A stretch of 64,000 nt of DNA from Amycolatopsis aidingensis (GCF_018885265.1 NZ_CP076538.1:3198001-3262000); one strand, 5' to 3'. Counted from the stretch's first letter, positions 1 to 9,008 are shown. The notes: generated by a model from the sequence alone, not told the origin. Translations and numbers: made by a program.

Positions 1-518
1 ACGGCATCCACCCCGGCCCGATGAGCTCGGCGCTGCGCAGGATCCACGCCGCGGGCGGCGAGATCATCACCATGGCGCCGCAGACCCTGGACATGCAGTC
101 CACGGGCAACGGGTACTTCCAGCTGGCACTGTCGATCAAGGACATCCTGACCATCGTCAACATGCAGTACTACAACAGCGGGACGATGCTCGGCTGTGAC
201 CAGCAGGTATATGCCCAGGGCACGGTGAACTTCCTGACCGCGCTGGCCTGCATCCAGCTGGAGGGCGGGCTGCGGCCGGACCAGGTCGGGCTGGGCCTGC
301 CCGCGTCGACAAGGGCCGCGGGCGGGGGCTACCAGTCACCCGGCAATGTCAACGACGCGCTGGACTGCCTTTCGGTGGGCACCAACTGCGGCAGCTTCCA
401 GCCCAGCACGACATATCCGGGCATTCGGGGCGCGATGACCTGGTCGATCAACTGGGACGCGTCCAACGGCTACCGCTTCGCCAATACCGTGGCGCCGCAC
501 CTGGACCGGTTGCCGTAA
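1..518 (+). CDS. GH18 chitinase, C-terminal part (5' end outside window)
   Basis: The reading frame is open from the window edge (first full codon at 3), so the start is missing and only about 171 residues remain. The fragment carries the last strands of a GH18 TIM barrel: IVNMQYYN, matching the Y-containing substrate strand of bacterial chitinases, and GAMTWSINWD, the conserved Trp strand lining the -1 subsite near the end of the barrel. The DxxDxDxE catalytic motif would lie upstream of the window. The family hydrolyses beta-1,4 bonds in chitin outside the cell. The protein stops just after the barrel, so any chitin-binding domain would be N-terminal. A strong hairpin follows the stop. Family assignment is secure; subtype is not. 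Confidence 0.9.
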   Translation, partial: GIHPGPMSSALRRIHAAGGEIITMAPQTLDMQSTGNGYFQLALSIKDILTIVNMQYYNSGTMLGCDQQVYAQGTVNFLTALACIQLEGGLRPDQVGLGLPASTRAAGGGYQSPGNVNDALDCLSVGTNCGSFQPSTTYPGIRGAMTWSINWDASNGYRFANTVAPHLDRLP

Positions 519-541
519 CCCGGCAGCGGCGTCGCACCGCG

Positions 542-593
542 CCGAGCCCGGCCACCGGGAACCTCGTCTCCCGCACCCGGTGGCCGGGCTCGG
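542..593 (+). terminator. Rho-independent-type hairpin after chitinase
   Basis: An 18-bp perfect inverted repeat (542-559 against 576-593, core CCGAGCCCGGCCACCGGG) with a 16-nt loop starts 23 nt after the chitinase stop. There is no T-run, as is common for actinobacterial terminators. Confidence 0.8.
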
Positions 594-713
594 TCGCGTC
601 ACGATCGGGCGAGCCTTGAAAATTCAGGTAACCAGCCGTAACGAAGACCGAGATCACCGCGAGTAGCCAGTACGGGGGTGCCGGACGGGTCCGGTTGGCG
701 GAAGGAATCGGTC

Positions 714-950
714 ATGGCTTCGCATATCGTGACGGCGTTGGTCCGTAGGGCGCATCCGGTACGGCTGCTCGCCGGACTGCTGCTCCTGCAAGCGGTCCTG
801 CTTATCGGATACCTCGGGTCGTTGCGGGCCGCGATCATCACCGCAGTGGTCCTGATCGCCGTGATTGGTGCATACCATGCGTTACGAGCCGCGACCGGCC
901 GGGTGGACACCATCCTGCGCGAGGAGCTGGGCGAGCAGCCCGATCACTGA
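714..950 (+). CDS. Small two-helix membrane protein
   Basis: A 78-residue protein of unknown function. The start ATG at 714 follows GGAAGGA at 700-706, a much better signal than the in-frame start upstream at 678. After a short basic N-terminus there are two hydrophobic stretches separated by a short turn (about residues 15-30 and 35-53), then a charged tail ending in LREELGEQPDH. This predicts a hairpin in the membrane with a polar C-terminal tail. It stands alone between the chitinase terminator and a convergent regulator gene. I recognise no named family. Confidence 0.7.
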   Translation: MASHIVTALVRRAHPVRLLAGLLLLQAVLLIGYLGSLRAAIITAVVLIAVIGAYHALRAATGRVDTILREELGEQPDH

Positions 951-957
951 GGCCGGG

Positions 958-1959
958 TCAGCCGGCACCGGATCGATCCCTGCCGGCCCGGAAGGTGCCG
1001 CGGTAGGCGCTGGGGGACACGCCCAGCGTGGCCTGCAGGTGCTGGCGCAGCGAGGCTGCGGTGCCGAACCCGGCGTCCGCGGCGACCCGGTCGATCGGCA
1101 GGTCGGTCTCCTCCAGCAGGTGCCGGGCCCGCTGCAGCCGCTGCTGGGTCAGCCACTGCGTCGGCGAGGTGCCGACCTCCTCCCGGAACCGGCGGGTGAG
1201 CGTGCGGACGCTCAATGACTCCCGCGCGGCCAGCTCGCGCAGCGTGACCGGACGTTCGAGATTGCGCAGCGCCCAGGCCCGAGCCCGGCCGGTGGAGGAG
1301 ACCGCGGGCTCCGGGATCGGCCGCAGGATGAACTGGGCCTGCCCGCCCTCCCGGTGCGGTGGCACGACGGTGCCGCGGGCCACCTCGTTGGCCACCGCCG
1401 ACCCGTGGTCGCACCGGATCATGTGCAGGCACAGGTCGATGCCCGCGGCCACCCCGGCCGAGGTGAGCACGTTCCGGTCGTCGGTGTAGAGCACGTCGGG
1501 CTCCAGCCGCACCCGCGGGTACAGCTCGGCGAACTCCGGGCAGGAGCGCCAGTGTGTGGTGGCCCTGCGCCCGTCCAGCAGCCCCACCGCGGCGAGCACG
1601 AACGATCCGGTGCAGATCGAGGCGATCCTGGTGTCCGGCCGGATCCGGGCGAACGCCCCGGCCAGCGGCCCGGCCGCGGTCCGGGTACGCGGCTCGTAGT
1701 CCACATCGGAGGCGGGCACCACCACGGTGTCGGCTTCCGCCAGCGCCGCGGGCCCGTGCCGGACGTTGATCGTGACATCGGCGTCGGTGCGCAGTTCACC
1801 GGGTTCCAGCGCACAGGTCACCACCTCGTACAGCGGCTCGCCCTCGGGTATGCGGGCCTGGCCGAACAACCGGTGCACGATGCCGAGCTCGATCGGCAAC
1901 AGCCCGGGCCGTACCAGCACCGCGACCCGGTGCCTGCCGGGGAACTCGAAGATGGCCAT
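958..1959 (-). CDS. GlxA-type transcriptional regulator (DJ-1/PfpI plus AraC HTH)
   Basis: This 333-residue protein has an N-terminal DJ-1/PfpI-like domain (about residues 8-185) with the nucleophile-elbow-like segment ASICTGSFVLAAVGLLDGR, followed by an AraC/XylS double helix-turn-helix (about 225-320; SLSVRTLTRRFREEVGTSP and GFGTAASLRQHL). That is the GlxA architecture: a ligand-sensing amidase-like domain without proven enzyme activity joined to a DNA-binding domain. The gene diverges from the quinone reductase at 2064 with about 100 nt between them, so control of that gene is the simplest inference. The effector cannot be read from sequence. Confidence 0.9.
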   Translation of the reverse strand: MAIFEFPGRHRVAVLVRPGLLPIELGIVHRLFGQARIPEGEPLYEVVTCALEPGELRTDADVTINVRHGPAALAEADTVVVPASDVDYEPRTRTAAGPLAGAFARIRPDTRIASICTGSFVLAAVGLLDGRRATTHWRSCPEFAELYPRVRLEPDVLYTDDRNVLTSAGVAAGIDLCLHMIRCDHGSAVANEVARGTVVPPHREGGQAQFILRPIPEPAVSSTGRARAWALRNLERPVTLRELAARESLSVRTLTRRFREEVGTSPTQWLTQQRLQRARHLLEETDLPIDRVAADAGFGTAASLRQHLQATLGVSPSAYRGTFRAGRDRSGAG

Positions 1960-2063
1960 GGCCCGATCCTTTCACATGCTGGCCATCGGGCCACTCGCCG
2001 CGGGCACCGGCGGAGATCAGGATCGGTACCCAGGACAGGAACCCGAGTGGGAAAGGCGAAAAC

Positions 2064-2861
2064 GTGAAGGTGTTGTGGTTGTTCGCCCATCCGGAGCCCG
2101 GCTCCCTCGGCGGGGCGCTACACGAGGAAGGGCTGCGCACCCTGCGCGAGCAGGGGCACGAGTACCGGTCGTCCGATCTGTACGCGATGCGCTGGAACCC
2201 GGTGGTGGACCACGCCGACTTCGGCCATGACCCCACCCGGCGGCTGGTGGTCGGGGCGGAGTCCGGTAGCGCGTACCGTTCCGGCGGGCTGAGCGCGGAC
2301 ATCCGCGCCGAGCAGGACAAGCTCGAATGGGCCGATGCGCTGGTGGTGCAGTTCCCGCTGTGGTGGTACGGGATGCCCGCGATCCTCAAAGGCTGGTTCG
2401 ACCGGGTGTTCGTGAAGGGTTTCGCCTATGGCGTCACCGATCCGGACAGTGGCAACACCCTCCGCTACGGGGAGGGCAGGTTGGCAGGCAAGCGCGCCAT
2501 GGTCCTGGTGACCGCGGGGGCCAGGGAACCCAGCATGAGTGCTCGCGGGGTGAACGGCCAGCTGGAGCACCTGCTGTTCCCCTTGCAGCACGGCACGCTC
2601 TGGTACAGCGGGATGGCGGTGCTGCCCCCGCTGGCGGTGTACGGGGCGGACCGGGTCTCCGCGGCCGAGTACGCGGCCGCCGCGGCGCGGGTGCGCGAAC
2701 GGGTGAGCTCACTGCCGGAAACCGAGCCACTGCCGTTCCGGTACCAGAACGGCGGGGACTACGACGAGCAGCTGGTGCTGCGGCCAGGGCTCGCCAAGGG
2801 CCGTGGTGGCCTCGACGTGCATTACGACTGGCAGCAGGACCTGCGTCACCTGGCCGGATGA
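2064..2861 (+). CDS. NAD(P)H:quinone oxidoreductase-like flavoprotein (flavodoxin fold)
   Basis: The protein is 265 residues long and begins with GTG at 2064 behind GAAAGG. It has the NQO1/MdaB-type flavodoxin-like fold: VLWLFAHPEPGSLGGAL for FMN/FAD phosphate binding at the N-terminus, VVQFPLWWYGMPAILKGWFDRVF around residues 94-117, and a late aromatic substrate loop. The family reduces quinones or other electrophiles by two electrons with NAD(P)H in the cytoplasm. The divergent GlxA-type gene is its likely regulator, suggesting induction by a reactive or toxic compound. The exact substrate is unknown. Confidence 0.88.
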   Translation: MKVLWLFAHPEPGSLGGALHEEGLRTLREQGHEYRSSDLYAMRWNPVVDHADFGHDPTRRLVVGAESGSAYRSGGLSADIRAEQDKLEWADALVVQFPLWWYGMPAILKGWFDRVFVKGFAYGVTDPDSGNTLRYGEGRLAGKRAMVLVTAGAREPSMSARGVNGQLEHLLFPLQHGTLWYSGMAVLPPLAVYGADRVSAAEYAAAAARVRERVSSLPETEPLPFRYQNGGDYDEQLVLRPGLAKGRGGLDVHYDWQQDLRHLAG

Positions 2862-2953
2862 GCAGCTCAGCGGTGTCCGAAGACGATCTCACCGCGTATC
2901 GTCGGTATCCGTAACCCGACGCCGCTGGACCGGCGGGGGATCGGAGGTAGGCG

Positions 2954-3952
2954 ATGCGCGCGATGTGGAAGGGCGCGGTCTCGTTCGGGCTGGTCTCCAT
3001 CCCGATTCACCTGTACGCGGCAACCGAGAGCAAGAACATCAACTTCCGGCAGGTCCACGAGACCGACGGCGGCCGGATCCAGTACAAGCGGTTCTGCTCG
3101 GCGGAGGACAAGGAGGTGCCGTACGCCGAGATCGCCAAGGGCTACGAGCTGCCAGATGGCGGCATGGTCGTGCTGACCAGCGCGGACCTCGAGGACCTGC
3201 CGCTGTCCACCTCGAAGACGATCGACGTGCTCGAGTTCGTCCCACTGGAGGCGATCGACCCCATCTACTACGACCGCACGTACTACCTGGAACCGCAGAA
3301 GGCGGCGACCAAGCCGTATGTCCTGCTCCGGGACGCGCTGCACAAGTCGGGGCAGGTGGCGGTGGTCAAGGTGGCCATCCGGCAGCGGGAGAGCCTCGCG
3401 CTGCTGCGGGTGGTCTCCGACGTGCTGGTGATGACCACCATGCTGTGGCCGGACGAGGTGCGCACCCCCGACTTCGCGTTCCTGCAGGAGGAGCCACCGC
3501 AGGTGCGCTCGCAGGAGCTGACCATGGCGAGCTCGCTCATCGACTCGCTCTCCGACACCGTGTTCGAACCGGAGAAGTACGAGGACACCTACCGGCAGGC
3601 ACTGGAGTCGCTGATCCAGGCCAAGATCGAAGGGGACGGCGCCACCAAGGCGCCGGCCGCCAAGCACGAGGCCGATGTCACCGACCTGCTGACCGCGCTA
3701 CAGGCCAGCGTGAGCGCCGCGAAGAAGGACCGGGACGGCTCCGCCGAGCCCGCCAAGCGCACCGGAGGCAAGTCAGGTGGCTCCACCGGCCGGAGCGCGA
3801 CGAGCAAGGGCACGGGCGGCAAGAGCGGTTCGGGCGCTTCGGGCAGCTCAAGTGGATCGAGTGGGTCGAGCAGATCGAGTGGGTCGAGTGGGTCGGGCAA
3901 GACCGCCGCGAAGAAGCCCGCCAAGACCCGCCGGTCGCCGAAGTCGGCCTGA
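2954..3952 (+). CDS. ku: Ku protein (bacterial non-homologous end joining)
   Basis: A 332-residue bacterial Ku, the homodimeric ring that binds double-strand DNA ends and recruits LigD. The core (about residues 1-255) begins MWKGAVSFGLVSIPIHLY and contains YYDRTYYLEP and FAFLQEEPPQVRSQEL, all typical of the Ku beta-barrel. After residue about 265 comes a low-complexity tail of Lys, Gly and runs of Ser-Gly ending in an Ala-Lys-Pro-rich segment. Basic tails in actinobacterial Ku proteins aid DNA binding, and the Ser/Gly spacer is unusually long. No ligD lies in the window. RBS GGAGG is at 2943-2947. Confidence 0.95.
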   Translation: MRAMWKGAVSFGLVSIPIHLYAATESKNINFRQVHETDGGRIQYKRFCSAEDKEVPYAEIAKGYELPDGGMVVLTSADLEDLPLSTSKTIDVLEFVPLEAIDPIYYDRTYYLEPQKAATKPYVLLRDALHKSGQVAVVKVAIRQRESLALLRVVSDVLVMTTMLWPDEVRTPDFAFLQEEPPQVRSQELTMASSLIDSLSDTVFEPEKYEDTYRQALESLIQAKIEGDGATKAPAAKHEADVTDLLTALQASVSAAKKDRDGSAEPAKRTGGKSGGSTGRSATSKGTGGKSGSGASGSSSGSSGSSRSSGSSGSGKTAAKKPAKTRRSPKSA

Positions 3953-4057
3953 TTCCGGCAGCTGAGCCGCGACACGCCACCGCGAATACCACGCAGGCCC
4001 GCCACGGGATGCTAAGAAAACCGGGTCAGGTCAGTCTTCTCGGGAAAGGCATCCACT

Positions 4058-4285
4058 ATGGAGTGCGTCCGGTGCGCCGGCGGTCTCGACCACTGCCACG
4101 GCACGCTCGTACTGCACGCCGATGACCAGGTGGAGTGCACCGACCTCGGCTGCGCCGATCACGATGAGCTGCGGCACTCGCTGACCGTGGACTGCGTGGA
4201 GCTGGCCGGCGGCTGTGCTTGCCTGGCCGGTGTCGTCGGCCCTGTTGCCGAGGTCGCCCCGGAGGTGCTGGCGCCCGCCTCCTGA
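4058..4285 (+). CDS. Small Cys/His-rich hypothetical protein
   Basis: A 75-residue protein starting at ATG 4058, eight nucleotides after GGGAAAGG. The Cys/His pairs (CVRC, CHG, CTDLGC, CVEL, CAC) could bind one zinc, but the fold is not recognised. Composition is acidic and there is no membrane segment. It is convergent with the sigma factor gene, with only 15 nt between the stops. The codon use and good RBS argue that it is real; function is unknown. Confidence 0.7.
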   Translation: MECVRCAGGLDHCHGTLVLHADDQVECTDLGCADHDELRHSLTVDCVELAGGCACLAGVVGPVAEVAPEVLAPAS

Positions 4286-4300
4286 CCCGGCCCGGGATGG

Positions 4301-4861
4301 TTACTCGAAGCCGTCGATCCCCTCGGCACGCAACCACCCCCGCATCCGGTCGAAGCAACGCCTGCGCAGCGGGCCCACACTGCCCGGCGCGATACCCAGC
4401 CGCGCGGCGAGCTGCGCCTGGGTGAGTTCCGGCCGGTACGCCAGCAGCCACAGCAGCAGCCGATGCCGCCTGGGCAGTCGCGCGGCCACCTGCCACAGCA
4501 TCCGGTCCCGTTCCAGCCGCAGCACCAGTGCTTCCGCGGAGGGAAGCGGGCGTTCGAACAGCTCGCGCTCGCCCGTTCCATAGCCGCGGGGCAGCTCCCG
4601 CCGTCGCCCGCGCAACGTGCGTAACGCCAACCTGCGCGCGGTGGTCGCCAGCCAGGCGGAAAACCTGCGCGGGTTCCGTACCCGCGGCAGCCGTCCGGCC
4701 AGCGACACCCAGGTGTTCTGGTGCACGTCCCAGCTGTCCGCCTCGTTCAGCCGGTGCGCCCTGGCCACGGCCAGCAGCAGCGCGGCGGCCTCCCGTGCCA
4801 GCGCGGCCATGGCCGCCTGGTCGCCCGCCGCGGCCCGTGCGCACAGCTCACCGAGTTCCAT
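4301..4861 (-). CDS. ECF-like sigma-70 family factor
   Basis: About 186 residues from the ATG at 4861, preceded by AGGGGA; the frame remains open to 4927 but that extension lacks conserved features. Region 2 is seen in DSWDVHQNTWVSLAGRLPRVRNPRRFSAWLATTARR and region 4 in LTQAQLAARLGIAPGSVGPLRRRC. There is no region 1.1 or 3, as expected for extracytoplasmic-function sigma factors. No anti-sigma gene is adjacent, so how activity is controlled is unclear. The CBS-BON gene diverges from it, sharing a 210-nt intergenic region. Confidence 0.85.
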   Translation of the reverse strand: MELGELCARAAAGDQAAMAALAREAAALLLAVARAHRLNEADSWDVHQNTWVSLAGRLPRVRNPRRFSAWLATTARRLALRTLRGRRRELPRGYGTGERELFERPLPSAEALVLRLERDRMLWQVAARLPRRHRLLLWLLAYRPELTQAQLAARLGIAPGSVGPLRRRCFDRMRGWLRAEGIDGFE

Positions 4862-4975
4862 GCCGAACACCGTCCCCTGTCTTTTCCGGCCCGGCCGATC
4901 GGCGACCAGGCGCAGTTGGGACGGCACGTTCCGTGCGCGGGTTCCGCGGTCACCCAGCGGGGTGGCGCTCTCGGA

Positions 4976-4989
4976 GGGGCGAAGGTCCC
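4976..4989 (+). promoter_or_regulatory. DosR-like box upstream of CBS-USP genes
   Basis: GGGGCGAAGGTCCC matches 11 of 14 positions of the mycobacterial DosR core GGGACTWWAGTCCC and lies 86 nt before the CBS-BON start. It is one of several similar sites before stress genes in this window. Confidence 0.4.
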
Positions 4990-5074
4990 TGCCGCAGGTG
5001 ACGAATGCCCGGTGTGCCGCGGGCGGCGAGTGCCGAAGCTGGGTCTAGCACCGCGCACCCACCAGGAGGCAGCC

Positions 5075-5674
5075 ATGCGTGGTCCGCGAGTGGCCGACCT
5101 GATGACCGAGCCGGTTGTCACGGTCGTACCGCGCATACCGTTCAAGGAGATCGTGTCCGTACTGGCCGCGCACCGCATCGGTGCGGTGCCCGTGGTCGAC
5201 TCCGCCGGTCGCCCGATCGGGGTGGTTTCCGAGGGCGACCTGCTGGGTAGGCCGCATGGCACAACGGCGCTGGAGCTGATGAATCGCAAGGTGAGGACCA
5301 TCGGGCGGCAGGAACCGCTGGCCGAGGCCACCGGGTGGCTGGCAGCGGGCCGGTTGCGCAGACTGTACGTGGTGGACGGATCCGGCAGGTTGGTCGTCGT
5401 GCTGGCACGGTGTGACCTGCTCAGTGTCTTCCTCCAACCGGACGACGAGATCAGGACCGTGGTCGAACGGGAGGTGATCCGGCGTGGCCTGTGGGCGGAG
5501 CCCGCGCAGGTGGTCGTCGGCGTACGGGACGGCGTGGTGACACTCACCGGCAGGGTCGGCAGGCGCAGCGAGGCCGCGAGGGCGGTCGCCCTGACCGGCG
5601 CGCTCCCCGGGGTGGTCGCCGTACACAACAAGTGTCGCTTTGCGTTCGACGATCTCCTGCCGCATGGCCGGTGA
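5075..5674 (+). CDS. CBS-pair and BON domain protein
   Basis: A 199-residue cytoplasmic protein starting at ATG 5075 after AGGAGG (5064-5069). Two CBS motifs occupy about residues 1-120 (VADLMTEPVVTVVP, IGAVPVVDSAGRPIGVVSEGDLL; ELMNRKVRTI, LRRLYVVDGSGRLVVVLARCDLL) and a BON domain the last 70 (IRTVVEREVI, VGVRDGVVTLTGRV). CBS pairs bind adenosyl nucleotides; BON domains are associated with membranes or binding partners. This architecture is common in actinobacterial dormancy regulons, and the universal stress protein gene follows after 47 nt, so the two are probably co-transcribed. Confidence 0.88.
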   Translation: MRGPRVADLMTEPVVTVVPRIPFKEIVSVLAAHRIGAVPVVDSAGRPIGVVSEGDLLGRPHGTTALELMNRKVRTIGRQEPLAEATGWLAAGRLRRLYVVDGSGRLVVVLARCDLLSVFLQPDDEIRTVVEREVIRRGLWAEPAQVVVGVRDGVVTLTGRVGRRSEAARAVALTGALPGVVAVHNKCRFAFDDLLPHGR

Positions 5675-5721
5675 TCGGCGCGGAGTTCGGCAGGGCTGGT
5701 CAGACGAAGGAGTAGCGAGTC

Positions 5722-6630
5722 ATGAGCACGCAGACAGCGGACGGCACCATCGTGGTCGGGGTCGACGGTTCCCATGCGGCGAACCGGGCCGTGGAGTGGG
5801 CGGCGAGGATGGCCGCCGAACGCAACCTCGGCCTGTACCTGGTGCACGCCTTCCACCCTGGTGGCTCCTACGGCGGGGGACTGCCCGCACCGCTGGATGT
5901 GTTCGAGGCGCTGGAGCAGGAAGGTAGGCGGATCCTGGAGGAGTCCGCCGCGGCGGCGGGTTCGGTCGCCAGCGGGCTCGCCGTGCAGACGGACCTGCGC
6001 CGCGAGGCACCGGTACCGGTGCTGCTCGAACTGTCCGGTGTGGCGCGGATGATCGTGCTCGGTGCCTCGGGCTCGGGCGGGTTCGCCGGGATGCGGCTGG
6101 GCTCCACCGCGATCGCGGTGTCCGCGCACGCGCGTTGCCCGGTCGCGGTCGTGCGTGGCCGGGACGGTGCCGACGGGCTGCCCGAGGAGGGTCCCGTGGT
6201 GGTCGGTGTGGACGGTAGCCCGATCAGCGACCGCGCGATCGGGGTCGCCTTCGACGAGGCGACGGAGCGGAACGCGCCGCTGGTGGCCGTGCATTCCTGG
6301 GTCGACGGGGACTACGACGACGTGTTCAGCCCGGAGCGGTTCAACGCGGTATGGGAGTCGGTTGACGAGATCGAGCAGCGGTCGCTCGCCGAGCGCCTCG
6401 CCGGATGGCAGGAGAAGTACCCGGACGTGCCGGTGGAGCGCGTGGTGGTGCGTGACCGTCCGCGGCACCAGCTGCTGGAATGGTCGGGCAGGGCGCGACT
6501 GGTCGTGGTCGGCAGCCGGGGCCGGGGCGGCTTCCGGGGCATGTTGCTCGGGTCGACCAGTCAGGCCCTCGTTCAGCACGCCCAGTGTCCGGTGCTGGTG
6601 GTCCGCCCCACCGGTGAGGACAAGGGTTAG
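5722..6630 (+). CDS. Tandem universal stress protein
   Basis: This 302-residue protein contains two UspA domains (about 9-145 and 156-298). Each ends in an ATP-binding signature of the G-2x-G-9x-G(S/T) type: GASGSGGFAGMRLGSTA in the first and GSRGRGGFRGMLLGSTS in the second. Such tandem USPs bind ATP and act in the cytoplasm during hypoxia or stationary phase. The start ATG at 5722 follows GAAGGAG. It is likely co-transcribed with the CBS-BON gene. A paralogue of the same architecture lies at 29536. Confidence 0.92.
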   Translation: MSTQTADGTIVVGVDGSHAANRAVEWAARMAAERNLGLYLVHAFHPGGSYGGGLPAPLDVFEALEQEGRRILEESAAAAGSVASGLAVQTDLRREAPVPVLLELSGVARMIVLGASGSGGFAGMRLGSTAIAVSAHARCPVAVVRGRDGADGLPEEGPVVVGVDGSPISDRAIGVAFDEATERNAPLVAVHSWVDGDYDDVFSPERFNAVWESVDEIEQRSLAERLAGWQEKYPDVPVERVVVRDRPRHQLLEWSGRARLVVVGSRGRGGFRGMLLGSTSQALVQHAQCPVLVVRPTGEDKG

Positions 6631-6653
6631 GCGCTGCACGGTTCCCTGTTTCA

Positions 6654-7904
6654 TCATTCGGCCTCCTTCCCTTGGCGGTGGAGGAGGTTGCGTCTGGGTC
6701 TTCGTTCCGGGTCCACAAAGGCGGGTGGGATGAATTCGGGTAGTCCGTTGCGTATGCGGACGTGCCAGTCGGTGTGGTGGATGAGGTTGTGGTGGTACCA
6801 GCAGAGCAGGGTGAGGTTGTGCAGGGCGGTGGGTCCCCCGTTGGCCCAGAACACCACATGATGCGCGTCACATTGCTTGGGTTTTTTCCGGCAGCCGGGG
6901 AAGGTGCACCCGTGGTCCCGCAGGATCAGCGCCCTGCGGATGGCCAGGGGTACGGTGCGGGTGCGCTGTCCGATGTCGAGGATCTCGCCCTTGCCGCCCA
7001 GGACCGCGGGCACGACGTAGGAGTCGCAGGCCATGCGCCGGATTTGGGCGGCGGAGTAGGACTCCTGCCCGTGCAGGAGCCCGTATCCGGTGCCGTGTTT
7101 GAGGTCGTCGAGGGTGATGGTCACCATGACGGTGAAGGGTTCGCCCGCCTCGGTGGGCCCCTCTTCGGGACACCCCGCTGCCACGCGCAGCACGTCGGCG
7201 AACGCGTCCCCCTGGCGCTGGTACTTGCTCCGACGGTCGGGTTCGTCTGCGGTGCTGGAGGGTTTGGCGCGGGGTTCGATCAGCCCGGTCAGTACCGCGG
7301 CGGTTTCGGCGTCCAGCTCGAAGGTGCCGCGGAGTCGTCCGCCGCGGGTTTGTCGCCAGTCCAGGTGCCGTTCCGGTCGGGCGAGTTCGTCTTCGGTGGG
7401 TGGGGTGCCGTCCTGGTCCAGGCGGGCCAGGATCTCCCGGCCCAGGGTGGTGACGGTGTGGGGTTCGTACTCCCGCGCGGCCTTGGTCAACAGCGCCTCG
7501 GCATGTTCCCGGTCCGGCAGGCTGACCGGCTGGGGGAAGCGGGTGATGGTGGCGCGGATGGTCTCGATGTGTTCCGGCCCGATCACCCCCTCGGCCGCCG
7601 CCGCACCGACCTCGGGCAGGTCGGGCTCCAGCGGTATCCCACCCGGGCCGTAGCGCCGCACCACCGCACGGGCGTGCGCCACGCGCTGGCGGGCGTCATA
7701 CGGGTTGACCCGCAGGATCTCCCGGGTCAAGGTCGGCAGGTCGCGGTAGCCCTTCTGGTTCGCGGTGTCGCGGCCGTCGAGTTCGGCCAGGACCGCCAGC
7801 TCCCGAGCGTACAGAGCTCGCCGCTGCTGTTCGAGGTCGCCCAGCGCGGTCAGGAGTTCCTCCTCGCTCATGCGGGAGGTGTCGATGCCGAAGGTCCTGG
7901 TCAC
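6654..7904 (-). CDS. DUF222 / HNH endonuclease domain protein (13E12 family)
   Basis: A 416-residue protein of the actinobacterial 13E12 repeat family. The N-terminal DUF222 domain covers about residues 15-320 and a C-terminal HNH nuclease motif is seen as CTFPGCRKKPKQCDAHHV followed by NGGPTALHNLTLLCWYHH, with the expected Cys pair and catalytic His. These proteins occur in many copies per genome and are suspected to be mobile, but no inverted repeats or target duplication are visible here. The start is GTG 7904; ATG 7871 is an alternative. The biological role is unproven. Confidence 0.85.
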   Translation of the reverse strand: MTRTFGIDTSRMSEEELLTALGDLEQQRRALYARELAVLAELDGRDTANQKGYRDLPTLTREILRVNPYDARQRVAHARAVVRRYGPGGIPLEPDLPEVGAAAAEGVIGPEHIETIRATITRFPQPVSLPDREHAEALLTKAAREYEPHTVTTLGREILARLDQDGTPPTEDELARPERHLDWRQTRGGRLRGTFELDAETAAVLTGLIEPRAKPSSTADEPDRRSKYQRQGDAFADVLRVAAGCPEEGPTEAGEPFTVMVTITLDDLKHGTGYGLLHGQESYSAAQIRRMACDSYVVPAVLGGKGEILDIGQRTRTVPLAIRRALILRDHGCTFPGCRKKPKQCDAHHVVFWANGGPTALHNLTLLCWYHHNLIHHTDWHVRIRNGLPEFIPPAFVDPERRPRRNLLHRQGKEAE

Positions 7905-8048
7905 AACCCCACAGTACCGCGACTTCGCTCATGTGTTCGACACACGATTGGGTGAGGCCGGAGGGTGGCGAGGGTCGGTTCTCAGGTCACGGCCAGCCCG
8001 GCCTCGTTTCCTTGACGGCGTCCAGCCGTTCGTTGCAGTACTACCTGC

Positions 8049-8500
8049 TCAAGGCCCCGGATGTGTCCGTGAAACGGACTGGCCCTTGCTCATACGCAGG
8101 ATCAAGGCGACCGCGTCCTTCGAGTGGCCTGCCGGAGTCAGGACCTCCTGGCGGAACAGGCCACGAATCGCGGCGATGGTGACGGAGGCCGTGGTCAGCG
8201 CTTCCTCGGCGCCGAGCCCTTCGCGTTCCGCGAGCGAGGCCAGAATCTTGGTCAGGTCGTCGAGTGAGTCGATGAACTCACGAAAGTTCTCTGGGCTGTA
8301 CGCGGCCAGGCCTGCGACGTGAAAGAAGCCGCGGACACGCGACAGCTGCTCCGGGCGGGTGTAGGTCCGCCAGATCGCCACAACGAGGTCGTCGAAGGTG
8401 CCTTGCTGGGCGGTCTCGAAAAGCCCGTCGTTGTCACGGGATCGTTGCGCCTCGAGCATGGCTGCCAGGACGTCCGGGAGCGGCGGCACCGTGGCACACC
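8049..8500 (-). pseudogene. TetR-family regulator remnant (C-terminal ligand domain only)
   Basis: About 145 residues of convincing protein sequence (LFETAQQGTFDDLVVAIWR, VRGFFHVAGLAAYSPENFREF, DALTTASVTIAAIRGLFRQEVLTP-like ending) resemble the C-terminal domain of TetR/AcrR regulators. Upstream of about 8500 the same frame turns into improbable Arg/Pro-rich sequence, and the N-terminal helix-turn-helix is missing. The gene is therefore probably a decayed fragment. The TetR assignment rests on general resemblance and is moderate. Confidence 0.5.
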
Positions 8501-9008
8501 GACGATGCCGATGGAAGCTCTCGTGGCGGCCACGAAGACCGAAGCTCTTCGCCGACCCAACCTCACGAAGAACACGGCCACCGTCCTGCACCGCCTCACC
8601 TCCCGCGACGGAGCCGTCACCAGCGCAGTCCTGCGCGAAACGCACGTGACCGGCCTGCAGGCCTCGTTCCTCAGCTACCTGAGGACCTGCCGTGCCCGGT
8701 GGTGAGACCCGTACCGGCCGGGCGACATGCGACTGGACGTATGCCTCGGCGAGCGAGTGGGCGACCGGCGCCACGTAGTCCCGCAGGTGCGTCGTCCCGC
8801 GTCTGTGCGGCAGGCGACAGGCGACCCGTAGCTGCCGATCGTGCGGGGCGGGAGGCTGGGGCGTATGCCGTGCCCGCCCGCCGCCGCCCGCCGTCTCGCG
8901 GATATCCGGGCACCCCGGGAGGCCGGATCGGGCACCGCTACGATGAACTCCTTTGCTGCGCGCGTGGTATGCACTTGGTGGCGACTGCGAGGGTATGGAG
9001 AGGAGCCG
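8501..9008. other. Non-coding or decayed DNA between regulator remnant and moxR
   Basis: No frame on either strand shows convincing protein character, codon bias or a start with an RBS. A 60-residue plus-strand segment around 8515-8705 looks protein-like but has no recognisable relative or start. Together with the truncated regulator, the region appears to be a scar of deletion. Confidence 0.5.

Noticed and set aside
6654..7904. DUF222-HNH gene as an insertion sequence or group II intron
   Set aside because: No reverse transcriptase, transposase, terminal repeats or target duplication are visible; the family is a stand-alone actinobacterial gene.
8319..8705. 128-codon plus-strand frame in the gene-poor region
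   Set aside because: It overlaps the regulator remnant, lacks an RBS at any start and shows no family; only its last 60 residues look protein-like.
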